The notes under the pieces are model-generated. The model was not told where the DNA came from. It saw only the letters and a program-made list of their open reading frames with translations, and did no database searches. 15,310 bases of DNA from Bacteroidales bacterium (GTDB lineage: Bacteria; Bacteroidota; Bacteroidia; Bacteroidales; UBA932), in contig JALNXR010000017.1 in NCBI GenBank assembly GCA_023230265.1, positions 1 to 15,310 on the forward strand. Reading direction: 5' to 3'. Made by a program: the position numbers and the translations under genes. This document shows, piece by piece, positions 1 through 8,116 of this stretch (positions are counted from its first letter, which is position 1; each line of letters starts with the position of its first letter).

Positions 1-309
1 CTGTGGAAAGAGCTTAATGGTTTTGTGAACAACGGCGAAGTGGAGATTGACAACAATCTAGTGGAAAACCTAATCCGTGTTCCCGCGCTTGGCAAGAAAA
101 ACTGGTTGTTTTTTGGCTCCAAAGATGCCGGTGAACAAAACGCCATCATAATGACAGTTCTGCTAAACTGCAAAATCCTTGGGATAAACCCTGAGGAATA
201 TCTGACTGACGTGCTCAGCCGCCTTCCGCATCTCACAAACCATCAGGCCCGCGAGCTGACACCGGCCAAGTGGCTTGCAGCCCGCCAATCACAGTCCATG
301 ACCGGTTAA
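1..309 (+). CDS. IS66-family transposase, C-terminal fragment (5' end outside window)
   Basis: The reading frame is open from the first base of the window and stops at TAA 307-309, so only the last 102 residues are seen. They contain the typical IS66 (TnpC) tail: an EIDNNLVEN motif holding the last acidic catalytic residue region, then the ALGKKNWLFFGS block, then an 'NAIIMTVLLNCKILGINPEEYL' -like helix stretch and a DVLSRLPHL segment. The protein would catalyse cut-and-paste or copy-type movement of the element with two small partner proteins encoded upstream, not visible here. The terminal repeat follows 24-44 bp downstream, so the 3' end of the element looks intact. Family assignment rests on these recognisable motifs; whether the full gene is intact cannot be judged. 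Confidence 0.88.
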   Translation: MWKELNGFVNNGEVEIDNNLVENLIRVPALGKKNWLFFGSKDAGEQNAIIMTVLLNCKILGINPEEYLTDVLSRLPHLTNHQARELTPAKWLAARQSQSMTG

Positions 310-332
310 CACTACCGGCCCAAATTATCATA

Positions 333-353
333 GGTCAAAGTTAAGACGCTTAC
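333..353 (-). repeat. IS66 terminal inverted repeat (right)
   Basis: Reading inward on the minus strand from 353 the sequence begins GTAAGCGTC and continues TTAACTTTGACC. The GTAAGCG start is characteristic of IS66-family ends. It lies a short distance beyond the transposase stop codon, as expected. The matching left end is not in the window. Confidence 0.7.
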
Positions 354-489
354 ATTGATACTCAGGACCTCAAAAAAGAACGTTCATCTTAAAAAATCCG
401 CTTAGAAAATGTTATTTTATTTCCGTGTGGACTCTTAGCCTCTGTAATTATTTGAACGACAGCAAATCGCCTAATCTGGTGGCCGGGGA

Positions 490-999
490 CTGACCCAGAA
501 GGCCATTGCACAATTGTTTAATGTTGAAGTTCCGGCCATCAGTAAACACTTAGGAAATATTTTTGATTCTGGGTAACTGGAACGGGACGCAACTGTTTCC
601 ATTTTGGAAACAGTTCGTCAGGAGGGCAGGCGCAACGTCAAAAGAAGGTTGGAATATTACAACCTTGACGTCATTATTGCAGTCGGATACCGGATCAACA
701 GCTAGCAGGGTACGCAGTTTTGTATCTGGTCCACCAAAACCTTGAAGGACTTCATTATCAAAGGTTTTGTACTGGATGACGAACGGCTCAAACAGGGAAA
801 GCACTTCGGTAAAGATTATTTTGATGAACTTCTGGAACGCATACGTGAAATCTAGGCCAGCGAGCGATGGTTTTATCAAAAAATCACCGATATTTATGCA
901 CTCTTGACAGATTATGACAAAAACGCTCCAATTACCAAGGGGTTTTTCGCAACGGCACATGACACCAACACAGTTTACGGTGTTAACAATCGCTTCTGA
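490..999 (+). pseudogene. RhuM-family protein, nonsense-disrupted pseudogene
   Basis: One continuous frame from CTG 490 to TGA 997-999 reads as a RhuM (virulence protein RhuM family) protein, interrupted by three stop codons: TAA 574-576, TAG 703-705 and TAG 853-855. Recognisable blocks, in order, are LTQKAIAQLFNVEVPAISKH with its helix-turn-helix-like start, YYNLDVIIAVGYRINS, GTQF.IWSTKTLKDFIIKGF, LDDERLKQG and YFDELLERIREI, followed by ASERWFYQKITDIYALL. The family normally has E, an ordinary codon, and R at the three stop positions, so these look like point mutations; no frameshift is needed to join the pieces. After 'ITKGFFAT' the family match ends, so the C-terminus is missing as well. 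No convincing start codon or RBS is visible upstream. RhuM proteins are widespread accessory genes of unclear biochemical role. Confidence 0.8.
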
Positions 1000-1274
1000 C
1001 CACTTCTTCGAAAATATCGCCTGTCTTGTATTTGATCAATTCCTGACCAGAAAACATTAATATGGGCAAACGGGAAGTCAGACGAAAACAACCGCTATGG
1101 GAAGTCAAGCATTTTTTTTATCGAAAGTATTTAGCGTATACCTCTTCTTCCTTTTTGATACAAGAAATTCAGAGAACCATCTTCATAGTTATGGAATGGA
1201 AGCACTTAAAGAGACATTTAAGCAAATGTTGTCTGGCGCACCTCTTTAAGAATTCTATGAGAGAGACATTCAGG
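1000..1274. other. Intergenic stretch with no recognised gene
   Basis: Between the rhuM remnant and the end of phoR there is an AT-rich stretch. A 75-codon frame starting at 1062 on the plus strand has no family motif that I recognise, lacks a clear RBS and runs into the 3' end of phoR on the opposite strand. I see no strong T-tailed hairpin that would end the pst-pho transcript here. It may be decayed sequence continuing from the pseudogene. Confidence 0.4.
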
Positions 1275-3098
1275 TCACGTCCCAGCTGATTCTGGCTGAT
1301 TTCCATCGGGCAGGATCATGGTAAAAGTCGAACCACATCCATGCTCACTGGCAACTTCAACAATGCCATGATGAATCATAACAATATGTTTCACGATCGC
1401 CAGTCCAAGTCCTGAGCCGCCCAGTTCGCGGCTGCGGCCACCATCCACCCGGTAGAACCGTTCAAATATCCGGCTCAAATGTGACCTCTCAATCCCGGCT
1501 CCGAAGTCCCGAACCTCTATCTTGACAGTCACTCCCTCGCGTCTGGCGGTAACCTCAACCGCTTTTGAATTTTCGCCACACCCATATTTGAGGGCGTTGT
1601 CAATCAGATTCACCAGTGCCTGCTCAATCAGTCCAGCGTGAGCATTAACAAAGAGCTCCTTCTGGCAGTCAATTTTTACAAAGGCCTTAAGATCCATAAC
1701 CCGGTTCTGACACAGCTCAACGGCATTTTCCAGCATCTCTCGCACGGGAGTTTCACAACACTCCAGTTCTTTATTAACGCTCTGATCAAGCCGTGAAAGT
1801 TCCAACAGGTCATGGACAATCTGTTCCAGCTGCTCGCTTTGCCGCGCGATAATACCTATAAAATGCCGGCAGGTTTCCGGATCCTCCATCGCGCCATCGA
1901 GCAGGGTTTCAGAGAACCCCTTAATTGAGGTGATTGGTGTTCTCAGTTCATGTGAAACATTATCGACAAAATCCTGCCGGACTGTTTCCAGCTTGCGGAT
2001 ACGGGTGATGTCGGTTAGGATAATCAAGGTTCCGATCCGATTTCCTTGCGGGTCTTTCAATGCGTTGGCCTGCATGGTGAGAACACGTTCGTCACCGCTC
2101 TCGGCCTCAAGTTCAACACACATCTCAGCTTCCATTTTTGTCTGCGACTCCCGGCTGAGATCCAGAAACTTCAGGAGCTTCGGATACCGGATGACCTCAC
2201 CGATATAACCCCCATCAATGTTTCTGGCATGCGCATTCAGAAGGTCAAGCGCGCTCTGATTGGCATTCATGATGCGCTGATCAGAATCAACCGCAATTAC
2301 TCCCAGCTCCATGTTTTTAAGGATCAACGCCCGTAGATTGCGTTCCTCTTCCAATTCACGGATATGACGCTCCAGGCTGTCGGCGGTCTGATTGATGGAG
2401 CGCACCAGATCAGAGAGATGGGGAACAGGAGGCAGTTTTAGACGAAAGGAATATTCGCCGTTTTCAATGCGGGTTAAACCGCTCTGCAGATCCGAGACTG
2501 GCCCCACTATTCTAAGTGCTGCGAGATAGCTCAGGCCCAGTGTCGTCAGCAACACCACCACGACCATAACAAATGTCTGTTGGTTTGAAGCGCTGATCTT
2601 CTGATAAAGCGTTGTCATGGGCACCGAGACACGCAGAATTGCCTGCTCGGGCTGACGCATGTCAGCGGGAACCCGCCGGGCCACATAGAGCATCTGGCGC
2701 CCCAGAGTTGAGCTGTAGCGCTCCCTGCGTCCGCTCCCTGTTGTGCGGGCCTCCCGCACCTCTGGCCGCATGCCGTGGCTCTCCATCGCCAACGGCTCGG
2801 CTTTAGTGTCGCCCACCACCGAGCCATCGGGCAGAATCAGGGTAAAGCGCTGCCGGTCGAGAGCGGAGAGCCGCATAAAGAATTTCCGACAATCCTCGTT
2901 GCCGATGAATCGGGAGCCTGCCACCTGAAACATTGCCGCCGCGAGTTCCGCATGCATCTCAAGCTCAGCGATCCACTGTTCTTTAAAGATCTTGCGCCCC
3001 TCATAACCGGTATAGAGCGAGACAAACCCAACCGCGAGGAAGAGAATGATTATATGGGCACCAAAAAACTGCCAGAACAATTTTTTATTTTTTAACAT
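1275..3098 (-). CDS. phoR: Phosphate regulon sensor histidine kinase PhoR
   Basis: A 607-residue membrane histidine kinase that autophosphorylates on histidine and passes the phosphate to PhoB when phosphate is scarce. Visible layout: a membrane segment at about 10-30, an extracytoplasmic domain at about 31-172, a second membrane segment at about 175-195, a HAMP linker at about 196-250, a PAS domain at about 255-365 and a HisKA domain with H383 in SHELRTPITSIKGF. The ATPase domain follows, with the N box (LIDNALKYG, N501), G1 box (DFGAGIE) and G2 box (GGSGLGLAIVKH). All key residues are present, so it should be active. Unlike E. coli PhoR, which has almost no periplasmic loop, it has a sizeable sensor domain of about 140 residues, as in Bacillus-type PhoR. 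The ATG directly abuts the phoB stop codon, implying co-translation. It is the last gene of the operon. Confidence 0.95.
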   Translation of the reverse strand: MLKNKKLFWQFFGAHIIILFLAVGFVSLYTGYEGRKIFKEQWIAELEMHAELAAAMFQVAGSRFIGNEDCRKFFMRLSALDRQRFTLILPDGSVVGDTKAEPLAMESHGMRPEVREARTTGSGRRERYSSTLGRQMLYVARRVPADMRQPEQAILRVSVPMTTLYQKISASNQQTFVMVVVVLLTTLGLSYLAALRIVGPVSDLQSGLTRIENGEYSFRLKLPPVPHLSDLVRSINQTADSLERHIRELEEERNLRALILKNMELGVIAVDSDQRIMNANQSALDLLNAHARNIDGGYIGEVIRYPKLLKFLDLSRESQTKMEAEMCVELEAESGDERVLTMQANALKDPQGNRIGTLIILTDITRIRKLETVRQDFVDNVSHELRTPITSIKGFSETLLDGAMEDPETCRHFIGIIARQSEQLEQIVHDLLELSRLDQSVNKELECCETPVREMLENAVELCQNRVMDLKAFVKIDCQKELFVNAHAGLIEQALVNLIDNALKYGCGENSKAVEVTARREGVTVKIEVRDFGAGIERSHLSRIFERFYRVDGGRSRELGGSGLGLAIVKHIVMIHHGIVEVASEHGCGSTFTMILPDGNQPESAGT

Positions 3099-3788
3099 TT
3101 ACTTTGCCACCATTTTGTAGCCAATGCCGCGCACTGTTTCAATCATGGCACTGTGCGGACCAAGTTTACGACGCAGGCCAACAATCTGGACATCCACAGA
3201 TCTGTCGGTTACCGGATAATCCTCTCCGTGGACAACATCCACAATCTGATACCGGGAAAAGACAACTCCGGGATGTCTGGCAAACAGATCCAGCATCTTA
3301 AACTCACTTAGAGTCAGTATTACATCCTCTCCGTCAACTTTAACCAGATGCTGTTTGCGGTCGATCTCAATCGCTCCCAAAGATATCAGGTTCTTGCTAT
3401 CCACCGCTTCCACCGCCCCGCGACGGAGAATCGCTTTGACACGGGCCAGCATGACACGGGCGCTGAAGGGCTTGGTCATATAATCATCGGCGCCAACTTC
3501 AAGGCCTGCCACAATATCGGCATCTTCATTGCGGGCGGTGACCATGATCACAGGGATCTGAGCGGTTTTATCCCAGGCGCGGAGTTTGCGGCAGAAGCCG
3601 AAGCCATCCAAACCGGGCAGCATCAAATCGAGTAGGATGAGGTCGCAGCCCTCAAGCTCCAGTAATGCCTGAGCCTCTTCGGCTGAGGCGCACTCCGTCA
3701 CCTTATAACCTTCACGCTCCAGATTATAACGCATCAACTCCCGGATATCGGCTTCATCTTCGATAATTAACACTCTTTCGTTCGCCAT
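3099..3788 (-). CDS. phoB: Phosphate regulon response regulator PhoB
   Basis: A 229-residue OmpR/PhoB-class transcription factor. The receiver domain (about 1-120) has the acidic pair E10/D11, phosphoacceptor D54 in LILLDLMLPG, T84 and K106. A winged-helix DNA-binding domain follows (about 130-229), ending in the typical DVQIVGLRRKLG...ETVRGIGYKM segment. Phosphorylated by PhoR, it would bind direct repeats upstream of phosphate-starvation genes such as the array at 9013-9052. I chose the ATG at 3788 because it starts the canonical MANERVLIIEDE sequence and is preceded by an AAGGGA ribosome site about 6 bases away. The frame is open further upstream to 3890 and overlaps the end of phoU, but that extra segment looks non-coding. 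The gene lies 49 bp after phoU and abuts phoR. Confidence 0.95.
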   Translation of the reverse strand: MANERVLIIEDEADIRELMRYNLEREGYKVTECASAEEAQALLELEGCDLILLDLMLPGLDGFGFCRKLRAWDKTAQIPVIMVTARNEDADIVAGLEVGADDYMTKPFSARVMLARVKAILRRGAVEAVDSKNLISLGAIEIDRKQHLVKVDGEDVILTLSEFKMLDLFARHPGVVFSRYQIVDVVHGEDYPVTDRSVDVQIVGLRRKLGPHSAMIETVRGIGYKMVAK

Positions 3789-3837
3789 AATAATTCCCTT
3801 ATCAGCCGCATTCAACATTTCCTGCTGCTCCGCCGCT

Positions 3838-4503
3838 TTAGGTGAGTCGCTGATGTCTGATAATTGTTCCATCCACCAGGTAAGCCACATCTTCAGCGAT
3901 GTTAGTTATATGATCCCCGATCCGTTCAAGGTAACGGGCGACCGTGTAAATTTCAATCAGGACCTCAACGGTTATAGTGGATGTTTCCTTGGAAAAAAGC
4001 CCCACCACTGTTTGAAAAACATCACGATTCAGGTTGTCAAGGTTGTCGTCGCGCAGAATCACAGCGTTGGCTTTGGCCACATCGACATTGATTAAAGCAT
4101 CGAGACAATCGCGCAGCATATCTTTAACCAGAAGTCCCATTTTCAAGACCTTGTCGATCACACCGATTGAAGGGAAAGCGGTTAACTTAATTCCGCGACC
4201 GGCAATATTGACAACGATATCACCAATTCGTTCAAGGTCGTTATTGATCTTTATCATCGCCACCAGAAAACGCAGGTCACGGGCCACGGGCTGATGCAGG
4301 GCCAGTATTTTCAGACACTCCTCTTCAATCTGAACCTCTTTTTCATCAATTTCATTATCACGCCCCATCCATTCCCGAAGGGTATCAGCATCCCGGTGTT
4401 CAATCGCCTTCAGCACAAGCGCGAGCCGCATCTCAATCTCACCCGAAAGACGCATCACATCACCTTTAAGTGCATCTATTTCTCTTTGAAATATCATCTT
4501 CAT
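3838..4503 (-). CDS. phoU: Phosphate signalling protein PhoU
   Basis: A 221-residue cytoplasmic, all-helical protein of the PhoU family, which links the Pst transporter to PhoR and represses signalling when phosphate is plentiful. It has the family's tandem three-helix-bundle layout. The two conserved metal-cluster motifs are present at about 89-98 (DLERIGDIVVNI) and 191-202 (YLERIGDHITNI), followed by the usual AEDVAYLVDG. Length is normal for the family. The ATG at 4503 is preceded by AAAGG about 8 bases upstream. It lies 18 bp after pstB and 49 bp before phoB, consistent with one transcript. Confidence 0.95.
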   Translation of the reverse strand: MKMIFQREIDALKGDVMRLSGEIEMRLALVLKAIEHRDADTLREWMGRDNEIDEKEVQIEEECLKILALHQPVARDLRFLVAMIKINNDLERIGDIVVNIAGRGIKLTAFPSIGVIDKVLKMGLLVKDMLRDCLDALINVDVAKANAVILRDDNLDNLNRDVFQTVVGLFSKETSTITVEVLIEIYTVARYLERIGDHITNIAEDVAYLVDGTIIRHQRLT

Positions 4504-4521
4504 TGTTTTAACCTTTTAAAA

Positions 4522-5301
4522 TTAACCGAAACGTCCCGTAATATAATCTTCGGTTTGTTTTTCTTTGGGGCGGGTGAAAAGCTGATCCGTTGCTTCGAAT
4601 TCTACTAAATCACCTTCGTAAAAGAAAGCAGTTACATCTGAAACCCGGGCGGCCTGCTGCATATTATGAGTAACAATGGCAATTGTGTAGCTTCCGCGCA
4701 ACTTGACAATCAGCTCTTCAATACGTGCCGTAGCCTTGGGATCCAATGCCGAGGTCGGTTCATCCATCAGCAGGATCTTCGGTTTAACGGCCAGAGCGCG
4801 GGCCAGACAGAGGCGCTGTGCCTGTCCACCGGATAATCCCAGGGCATTCCTGTTCAATCGGTCCTTAACCTCATCCCAGAGAGCAGCCGCTGTCAGGCTT
4901 TTTTCCACAATTTCGTCCAGCTCGCTGCGGGAGAGCTTACTGTGAAGGCGGGGCCCGTAGGCGACATTATCATAGATGGATTTCGGGAAAGGATTCGGTT
5001 TCTGAAAAACCATACCGATACAGCTGCGTAATGCGGCCACATCGACATCTTTTCCGTAAATATTCCTGCCTTCAAAGATCAGCTTTCCTTTACTGTGACA
5101 ACCGGGAATCAGGTCATTCATCCGGTTTATCGCGCGCAGAAAAGTACTCTTACCGCAGCCGCTGGGACCGATAATAGCAGTCACCTCTCTCTCGGGGATT
5201 GCCAGATTAATTTTACGTACGGCTTCATGTTCACCATAGTAAACCGAAAAATCTTCGGCTGCAATATGTGTTTTTTTGTTTATCGCTTTTTCCCGAGTCA
5301 T
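4522..5301 (-). CDS. pstB: Phosphate ABC transporter ATP-binding protein PstB
   Basis: A 259-residue ATPase subunit that powers phosphate import through PstC/PstA. All ABC motifs are intact: Walker [10 protein letters not shown] (45-53), Q-loop Q100 in [10 protein letters not shown], signature LSGGQ (156-160), Walker B with [12 protein letters not shown] (about 176-187) and switch histidine H212 in IVTHNMQQA. The stretch RAINRMNDL followed by IPG is typical of PstB rather than other ABC ATPases. The ATG at 5301 has a weak GGAA site 8 bases upstream. Unlike the other junctions of this operon, 321 bp of palindrome-rich DNA separate it from pstA, so it may have its own expression control. Confidence 0.96.
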   Translation of the reverse strand: MTREKAINKKTHIAAEDFSVYYGEHEAVRKINLAIPEREVTAIIGPSGCGKSTFLRAINRMNDLIPGCHSKGKLIFEGRNIYGKDVDVAALRSCIGMVFQKPNPFPKSIYDNVAYGPRLHSKLSRSELDEIVEKSLTAAALWDEVKDRLNRNALGLSGGQAQRLCLARALAVKPKILLMDEPTSALDPKATARIEELIVKLRGSYTIAIVTHNMQQAARVSDVTAFFYEGDLVEFEATDQLFTRPKEKQTEDYITGRFG

Positions 5302-5346
5302 AATTTATTCCAAAATTTTGTCTGTTTAACACTTAACTAAATTTAT

Positions 5347-5383
5347 GCCCTTCACCGAAGGGCAAGACAAACATGTTTGTCTT
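5347..5383. repeat. Hairpin plus adjoining 20-bp perfect palindrome
   Basis: GCCCTTC (5347-5353) pairs perfectly with GAAGGGC (5357-5363) across a 3-base loop. Immediately after it lies AAGACAAACATGTTTGTCTT (5364-5383), a perfect 20-bp palindrome without spacer. A partial echo, AACATGTT, follows near 5388-5395. The palindrome could be a dimeric regulator operator or a cruciform-forming site. There is no T-run, so it does not look like a simple intrinsic terminator. Confidence 0.6.
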
Positions 5384-5406
5384 TAAAAACATGTTGTCGG
5401 TGGTAG

Positions 5407-5470
5407 GTCGAGCGCTATGAGCTCGACTGTAAAATTGTTATTATACGGGATCGGGCTCATAGCGCCCGAC
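5407..5470. repeat. REP-like pair of hairpins in inverted orientation
   Basis: Hairpin 1 is GTCGAGC-GCTATGA-GCTCGAC at 5407-5427. Hairpin 2 is TCGGGC-TCATAGC-GCCCGA at 5451-5469. Hairpin 2 is the reverse complement of hairpin 1 with the same 7-base loop. The two differ at one stem position in each arm (A-T versus G-C), a compensatory change that keeps the pairing. Two copies facing each other about 23 bp apart resemble REP doublets (REPINs). No REP-associated transposase is visible in the window. Confidence 0.65.
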
Positions 5471-5622
5471 ATACTTTACTGCGATTTTACTGTTCCGCAA
5501 TGCAGAGCCACTTGGTCTGAACGAAGTCTCAGATCGGGCCTAGTAGCTTATTGCTCAACTGTTCAATGAATGAGAAAAGATTCGTATATCACAAGGTTTA
5601 ATTTGGTTGCGGCTCCGCTGCA

Positions 5623-6969
5623 TTAGCCTTTCAATCTTCTGCTCACCCGGGCTCTTATCAGGATGGCAGTGAGATTGAGCGCCAGGACCAGGGCCACCAG
5701 CGTCAGTGCCATGCCATACTGAACGTGGCGGATCTCTTCAACCGCTTCATGCTCGGTACAGATATTGTACAGATTCCAGGAGAGTGCGGGTGTGGGGTTC
5801 GACCACATACTGAGTGGACCGACCATCTTGCCCACGCTGACCGCAGCCGTAAATATAATCGGGGCGGTCTCACCGGCGGCACGTCCCATACTGATCACAA
5901 CGCCTGTGAGAATACCGGGCAGAGCTGCTGGCAGTATGACGGTCAGAATGGTACGCCACTGCCCGGCCCCCAGTGCCAGGGCCCCCTCTTTATAGGTCCG
6001 CGGCACAGCGGAAATCGCCTCTTCGGAGGCGCGTATCACTGTCGGCAGCACCAGCAGTGCCAGAGTCAAAGCTCCGGCCAGAACGCTCTTGCCGTTTGAA
6101 ACTTTAATGGTATTGATAAAAAAAGCCAGTCCGAAAAGGCCGAATACAATGCTGGGAACACCGGCCAGGGTGTTGACACAGGAACGCAGGAATGTCATTA
6201 CAAAACCCTCACGGGCATACTCCTGAAAATAGATTGCGGCAACCACCCCCAGAGGAACCGCTATGAGCATGGCGCCTAAGGCCAGATATATCGTCCCCAG
6301 TACCTCAGGTCCAATGCCGCCGAAGAAGTGGGCGTCTATGGATTTATCAGTCAAAAACCGTCCATAAAAAGTCGTGTGCGGATTCATCATCTGCAGCAGA
6401 TTATATTCAACACAGTCGAATAGCGGTACCAGAGCCGTTCCTTCAAAGATCGGGCGTCGTGGAATCAACACTTTTTTGCCGTCACTATTTTTATCGGAGT
6501 AATCCCAGCTCTCCTCAAAAAGGACGCGCTCTCTCCTGACCTTGGCCCGGTTCCACCGGGTCTGTCCATAAAGCCGGCGTGTCAGAGCGGGGAGCGGCTG
6601 GCCGGGTGCCGGTCCCAGCAGTCCCGCAACCTCCTCACGGACACTTTTAAATATTGGTTTGAGCTCTTTGCGCCTTGCACGCGGCATCTCAGCCAGCTCT
6701 TTCTCAAAGGCGCTGATGGCATCATAAACGGGTTTGCGGTAAGCAACGCTGGCGGCAATCTCGAGTTTCAACTTCTCTTCGTCACCCCGGCCAAACTGGT
6801 CAAACATCATACGGCGGTACTCGACGGTTCCCTTAAAAACATAAGCACCAATCCCGCGCACAACAATCGGAGTCAGAACAAAAAAAAGAAAGGACACCAG
6901 CAGCATGACGGCCATTATAGCGCATGCTGAAAAAGATTTATCAAGAAGCTTTCGTGTGGATAACCTCAA
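5623..6969 (-). CDS. pstA: Phosphate ABC transporter permease PstA with large extracytoplasmic insertion
   Basis: A 448-residue inner-membrane permease subunit. E. coli PstA is about 296 residues. The extra length is a hydrophilic, charge-rich segment at about 45-210 between the first membrane helix (about 16-38) and the conserved permease core (from about 220). The core has the ABC-permease EAA loop at about 315-345 (ASEEAISAVPRTYKEGALALG) and the PstA-typical MGRAAGETAPIIFTA block near 361-375. The start is a TTG at 6969, four bases after the pstC stop. No in-frame ATG or GTG exists near it, and AGGAGA sits 8 bases upstream, inside the pstC end. A GTG in the gap is out of frame and stops at once. 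It works with PstC as the phosphate channel. Confidence 0.92.
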   Translation of the reverse strand: MRLSTRKLLDKSFSACAIMAVMLLVSFLFFVLTPIVVRGIGAYVFKGTVEYRRMMFDQFGRGDEEKLKLEIAASVAYRKPVYDAISAFEKELAEMPRARRKELKPIFKSVREEVAGLLGPAPGQPLPALTRRLYGQTRWNRAKVRRERVLFEESWDYSDKNSDGKKVLIPRRPIFEGTALVPLFDCVEYNLLQMMNPHTTFYGRFLTDKSIDAHFFGGIGPEVLGTIYLALGAMLIAVPLGVVAAIYFQEYAREGFVMTFLRSCVNTLAGVPSIVFGLFGLAFFINTIKVSNGKSVLAGALTLALLVLPTVIRASEEAISAVPRTYKEGALALGAGQWRTILTVILPAALPGILTGVVISMGRAAGETAPIIFTAAVSVGKMVGPLSMWSNPTPALSWNLYNICTEHEAVEEIRHVQYGMALTLVALVLALNLTAILIRARVSRRLKG

Positions 6970-6973
6970 GTGC

Positions 6974-8116
6974 TCACTCTCCTCTCAAACGTTTACGCTG
7001 ACGATTAACGATCCATTCACCAATCAAGTTGCAGGAGAAGCTGAAAATCAGGAGCGACAACCCCATGGCGAAAAGCACATGATAGTGCGCCGAGCCTGTC
7101 ATCTGATCCGCCTCACCCATATCACCGGCAATGGTGGCGGTGAGCGTCCGGACCGGTTCAAGCAGATTGTACCAGGGGTCCGGTATCTGGGCGGCATTGC
7201 CTGAAGCCATCCAGACCACCATCGTCTCCCCCAGGGCCCGCATCGTCCCCAGCAGAACCGCTGAAAAGATTCCACTGATGGAGGCTGGCAGAACAACCTT
7301 AACCAAAGTTTCAGCCCGGGTGGCGCCAAGTGCATAGCTGCCTTCCCGAAGCTCACGCCCTGCGGCCTGCAGGGCATCCTCTGAGACACTGACAATTGTC
7401 GGCAGAGCCATTACGCCGAGAATGATGGATGCGTTCAGGGCATTTACACCACTGGCGATCTCCAATCCATGCAGCAGCGCGCCAACCGAGCGCAGCAGCC
7501 ACAGACTCAAAGCCGCAAACACCAGCGTGCCGAGAGAGCTGAGTATCAGGGCGGCGGTACGGGAGAGCCTCTCTGGAGTGAGCAGATCACCGGCAACGTA
7601 TGATCCCATCAGCAGCAGAGGCAGTGCCAGCGACCACCAGACCGCCGCCAGCACGGCACCACCGTGATTCTGGAGCAGAGGAGCCAGAACCACCAACGCA
7701 AAGAAGCCATAGGCCACCGATGGAATGGCGGCCAGCATCTCAATCACCGGCTTCAAAATCTGCCGCACATTGAAAGGCAGGATATCACTCATGCAGAAGG
7801 CGGCAAAAACTCCGGGTGGAACGGAGATTGTCACTGCGGCGGCCGTTATCAGAAAACTGCCCATAAAGATCGCCGCCGCCCCGAATTTGGCGGGTTCACC
7901 GGTTGGATACCAGCTCTTTGCCAGAAAGAACTCCTTCAGTCCGACCTGCTGAAAAAAGGGAAAGGCGTCTTTAGCGATAAAGTAGATGATCGCCAGAACC
8001 GAGAGAGCGGCCACCGAGGTAATGCAGAACAGAACACCACGCCCTAGAAGTGATAGAAGCCTGCGCACCATCTGATCTCTGGATGAAAGTGTTATAACAT
8101 TGTTGCAATCGTTCAT
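6974..8116 (-). CDS. pstC: Phosphate ABC transporter permease PstC
   Basis: A 380-residue inner-membrane permease. Hydrophobic segments lie at about 28-48, 79-107, 125-147, 155-175, 188-208, 228-245, 280-300 and 347-365. The EAA loop is at about 244-272 (VSEDALQAAGRELREGSYALG), and the PstC-typical TMRALGETMVVWMASGN block lies near 291-307. It is longer than E. coli PstC (about 319), mainly in the middle (about 176-226). Its ATG shares four bases (ATGA) with the pstS stop, so translation is probably coupled; no strong separate RBS is visible. It pairs with PstA. Confidence 0.94.
   Translation of the reverse strand: MNDCNNVITLSSRDQMVRRLLSLLGRGVLFCITSVAALSVLAIIYFIAKDAFPFFQQVGLKEFFLAKSWYPTGEPAKFGAAAIFMGSFLITAAAVTISVPPGVFAAFCMSDILPFNVRQILKPVIEMLAAIPSVAYGFFALVVLAPLLQNHGGAVLAAVWWSLALPLLLMGSYVAGDLLTPERLSRTAALILSSLGTLVFAALSLWLLRSVGALLHGLEIASGVNALNASIILGVMALPTIVSVSEDALQAAGRELREGSYALGATRAETLVKVVLPASISGIFSAVLLGTMRALGETMVVWMASGNAAQIPDPWYNLLEPVRTLTATIAGDMGEADQMTGSAHYHVLFAMGLSLLIFSFSCNLIGEWIVNRQRKRLRGE

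Larger units (their letters stand above)
1..353 (+). mobile_element. IS66-family insertion sequence, right end
   Basis: The transposase tail is followed by a sequence ending GACGCTTAC at 345-353. Read inwards from 353 on the minus strand this is GTAAGCGTCTTAACTTTGAC, which matches the GTAAGCG start known for IS66-family terminal inverted repeats. The element boundary is therefore placed at 353. IS66 elements usually make an 8-bp target duplication, which would be 354-361 (ATTGATAC), but the other end lies outside the window so this cannot be tested. Confidence 0.75.
5302..5622. other. pstA-pstB intergenic region, palindrome-rich, no gene
   Basis: This 321-bp gap in an otherwise tightly packed operon has no credible coding frame. 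Its half near pstB (5347-5470) holds a 7-bp-stem hairpin, a 20-bp perfect palindrome and two related hairpins in inverted orientation, each listed separately. The half near pstA holds only a loose inverted match, AATGCAGAGCC near 5500 against GGCTCCGCTGCATT near 5610-5625. The elements may modulate transcript stability or partial termination between pstA and pstB. Confidence 0.6.

Noticed and set aside
1062-1289. 75-codon plus-strand frame downstream of phoR
   Set aside because: No family motif, no clear RBS, and it overlaps the phoR 3' end on the opposite strand.
3789-3890. Extended N-terminus of PhoB, overlapping phoU
   Set aside because: The canonical receiver domain starts at MANERV (3788) with a good ribosome site. 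The extra residues are an antiparallel-free readthrough of the intergenic gap and phoU end, with no receiver-domain character.
5315-5340. Pho box upstream of pstB (TTAACAC-TTAA-CTAAATT on the plus strand)
   Set aside because: Only one unit matches well, the orientation is away from pstB, and the second unit agrees at about four of seven positions.
7099-7395. Long frames antisense to or shifted within pstC, phoR and istA
   Set aside because: They are composition-driven shadows of genes with clear family motifs.
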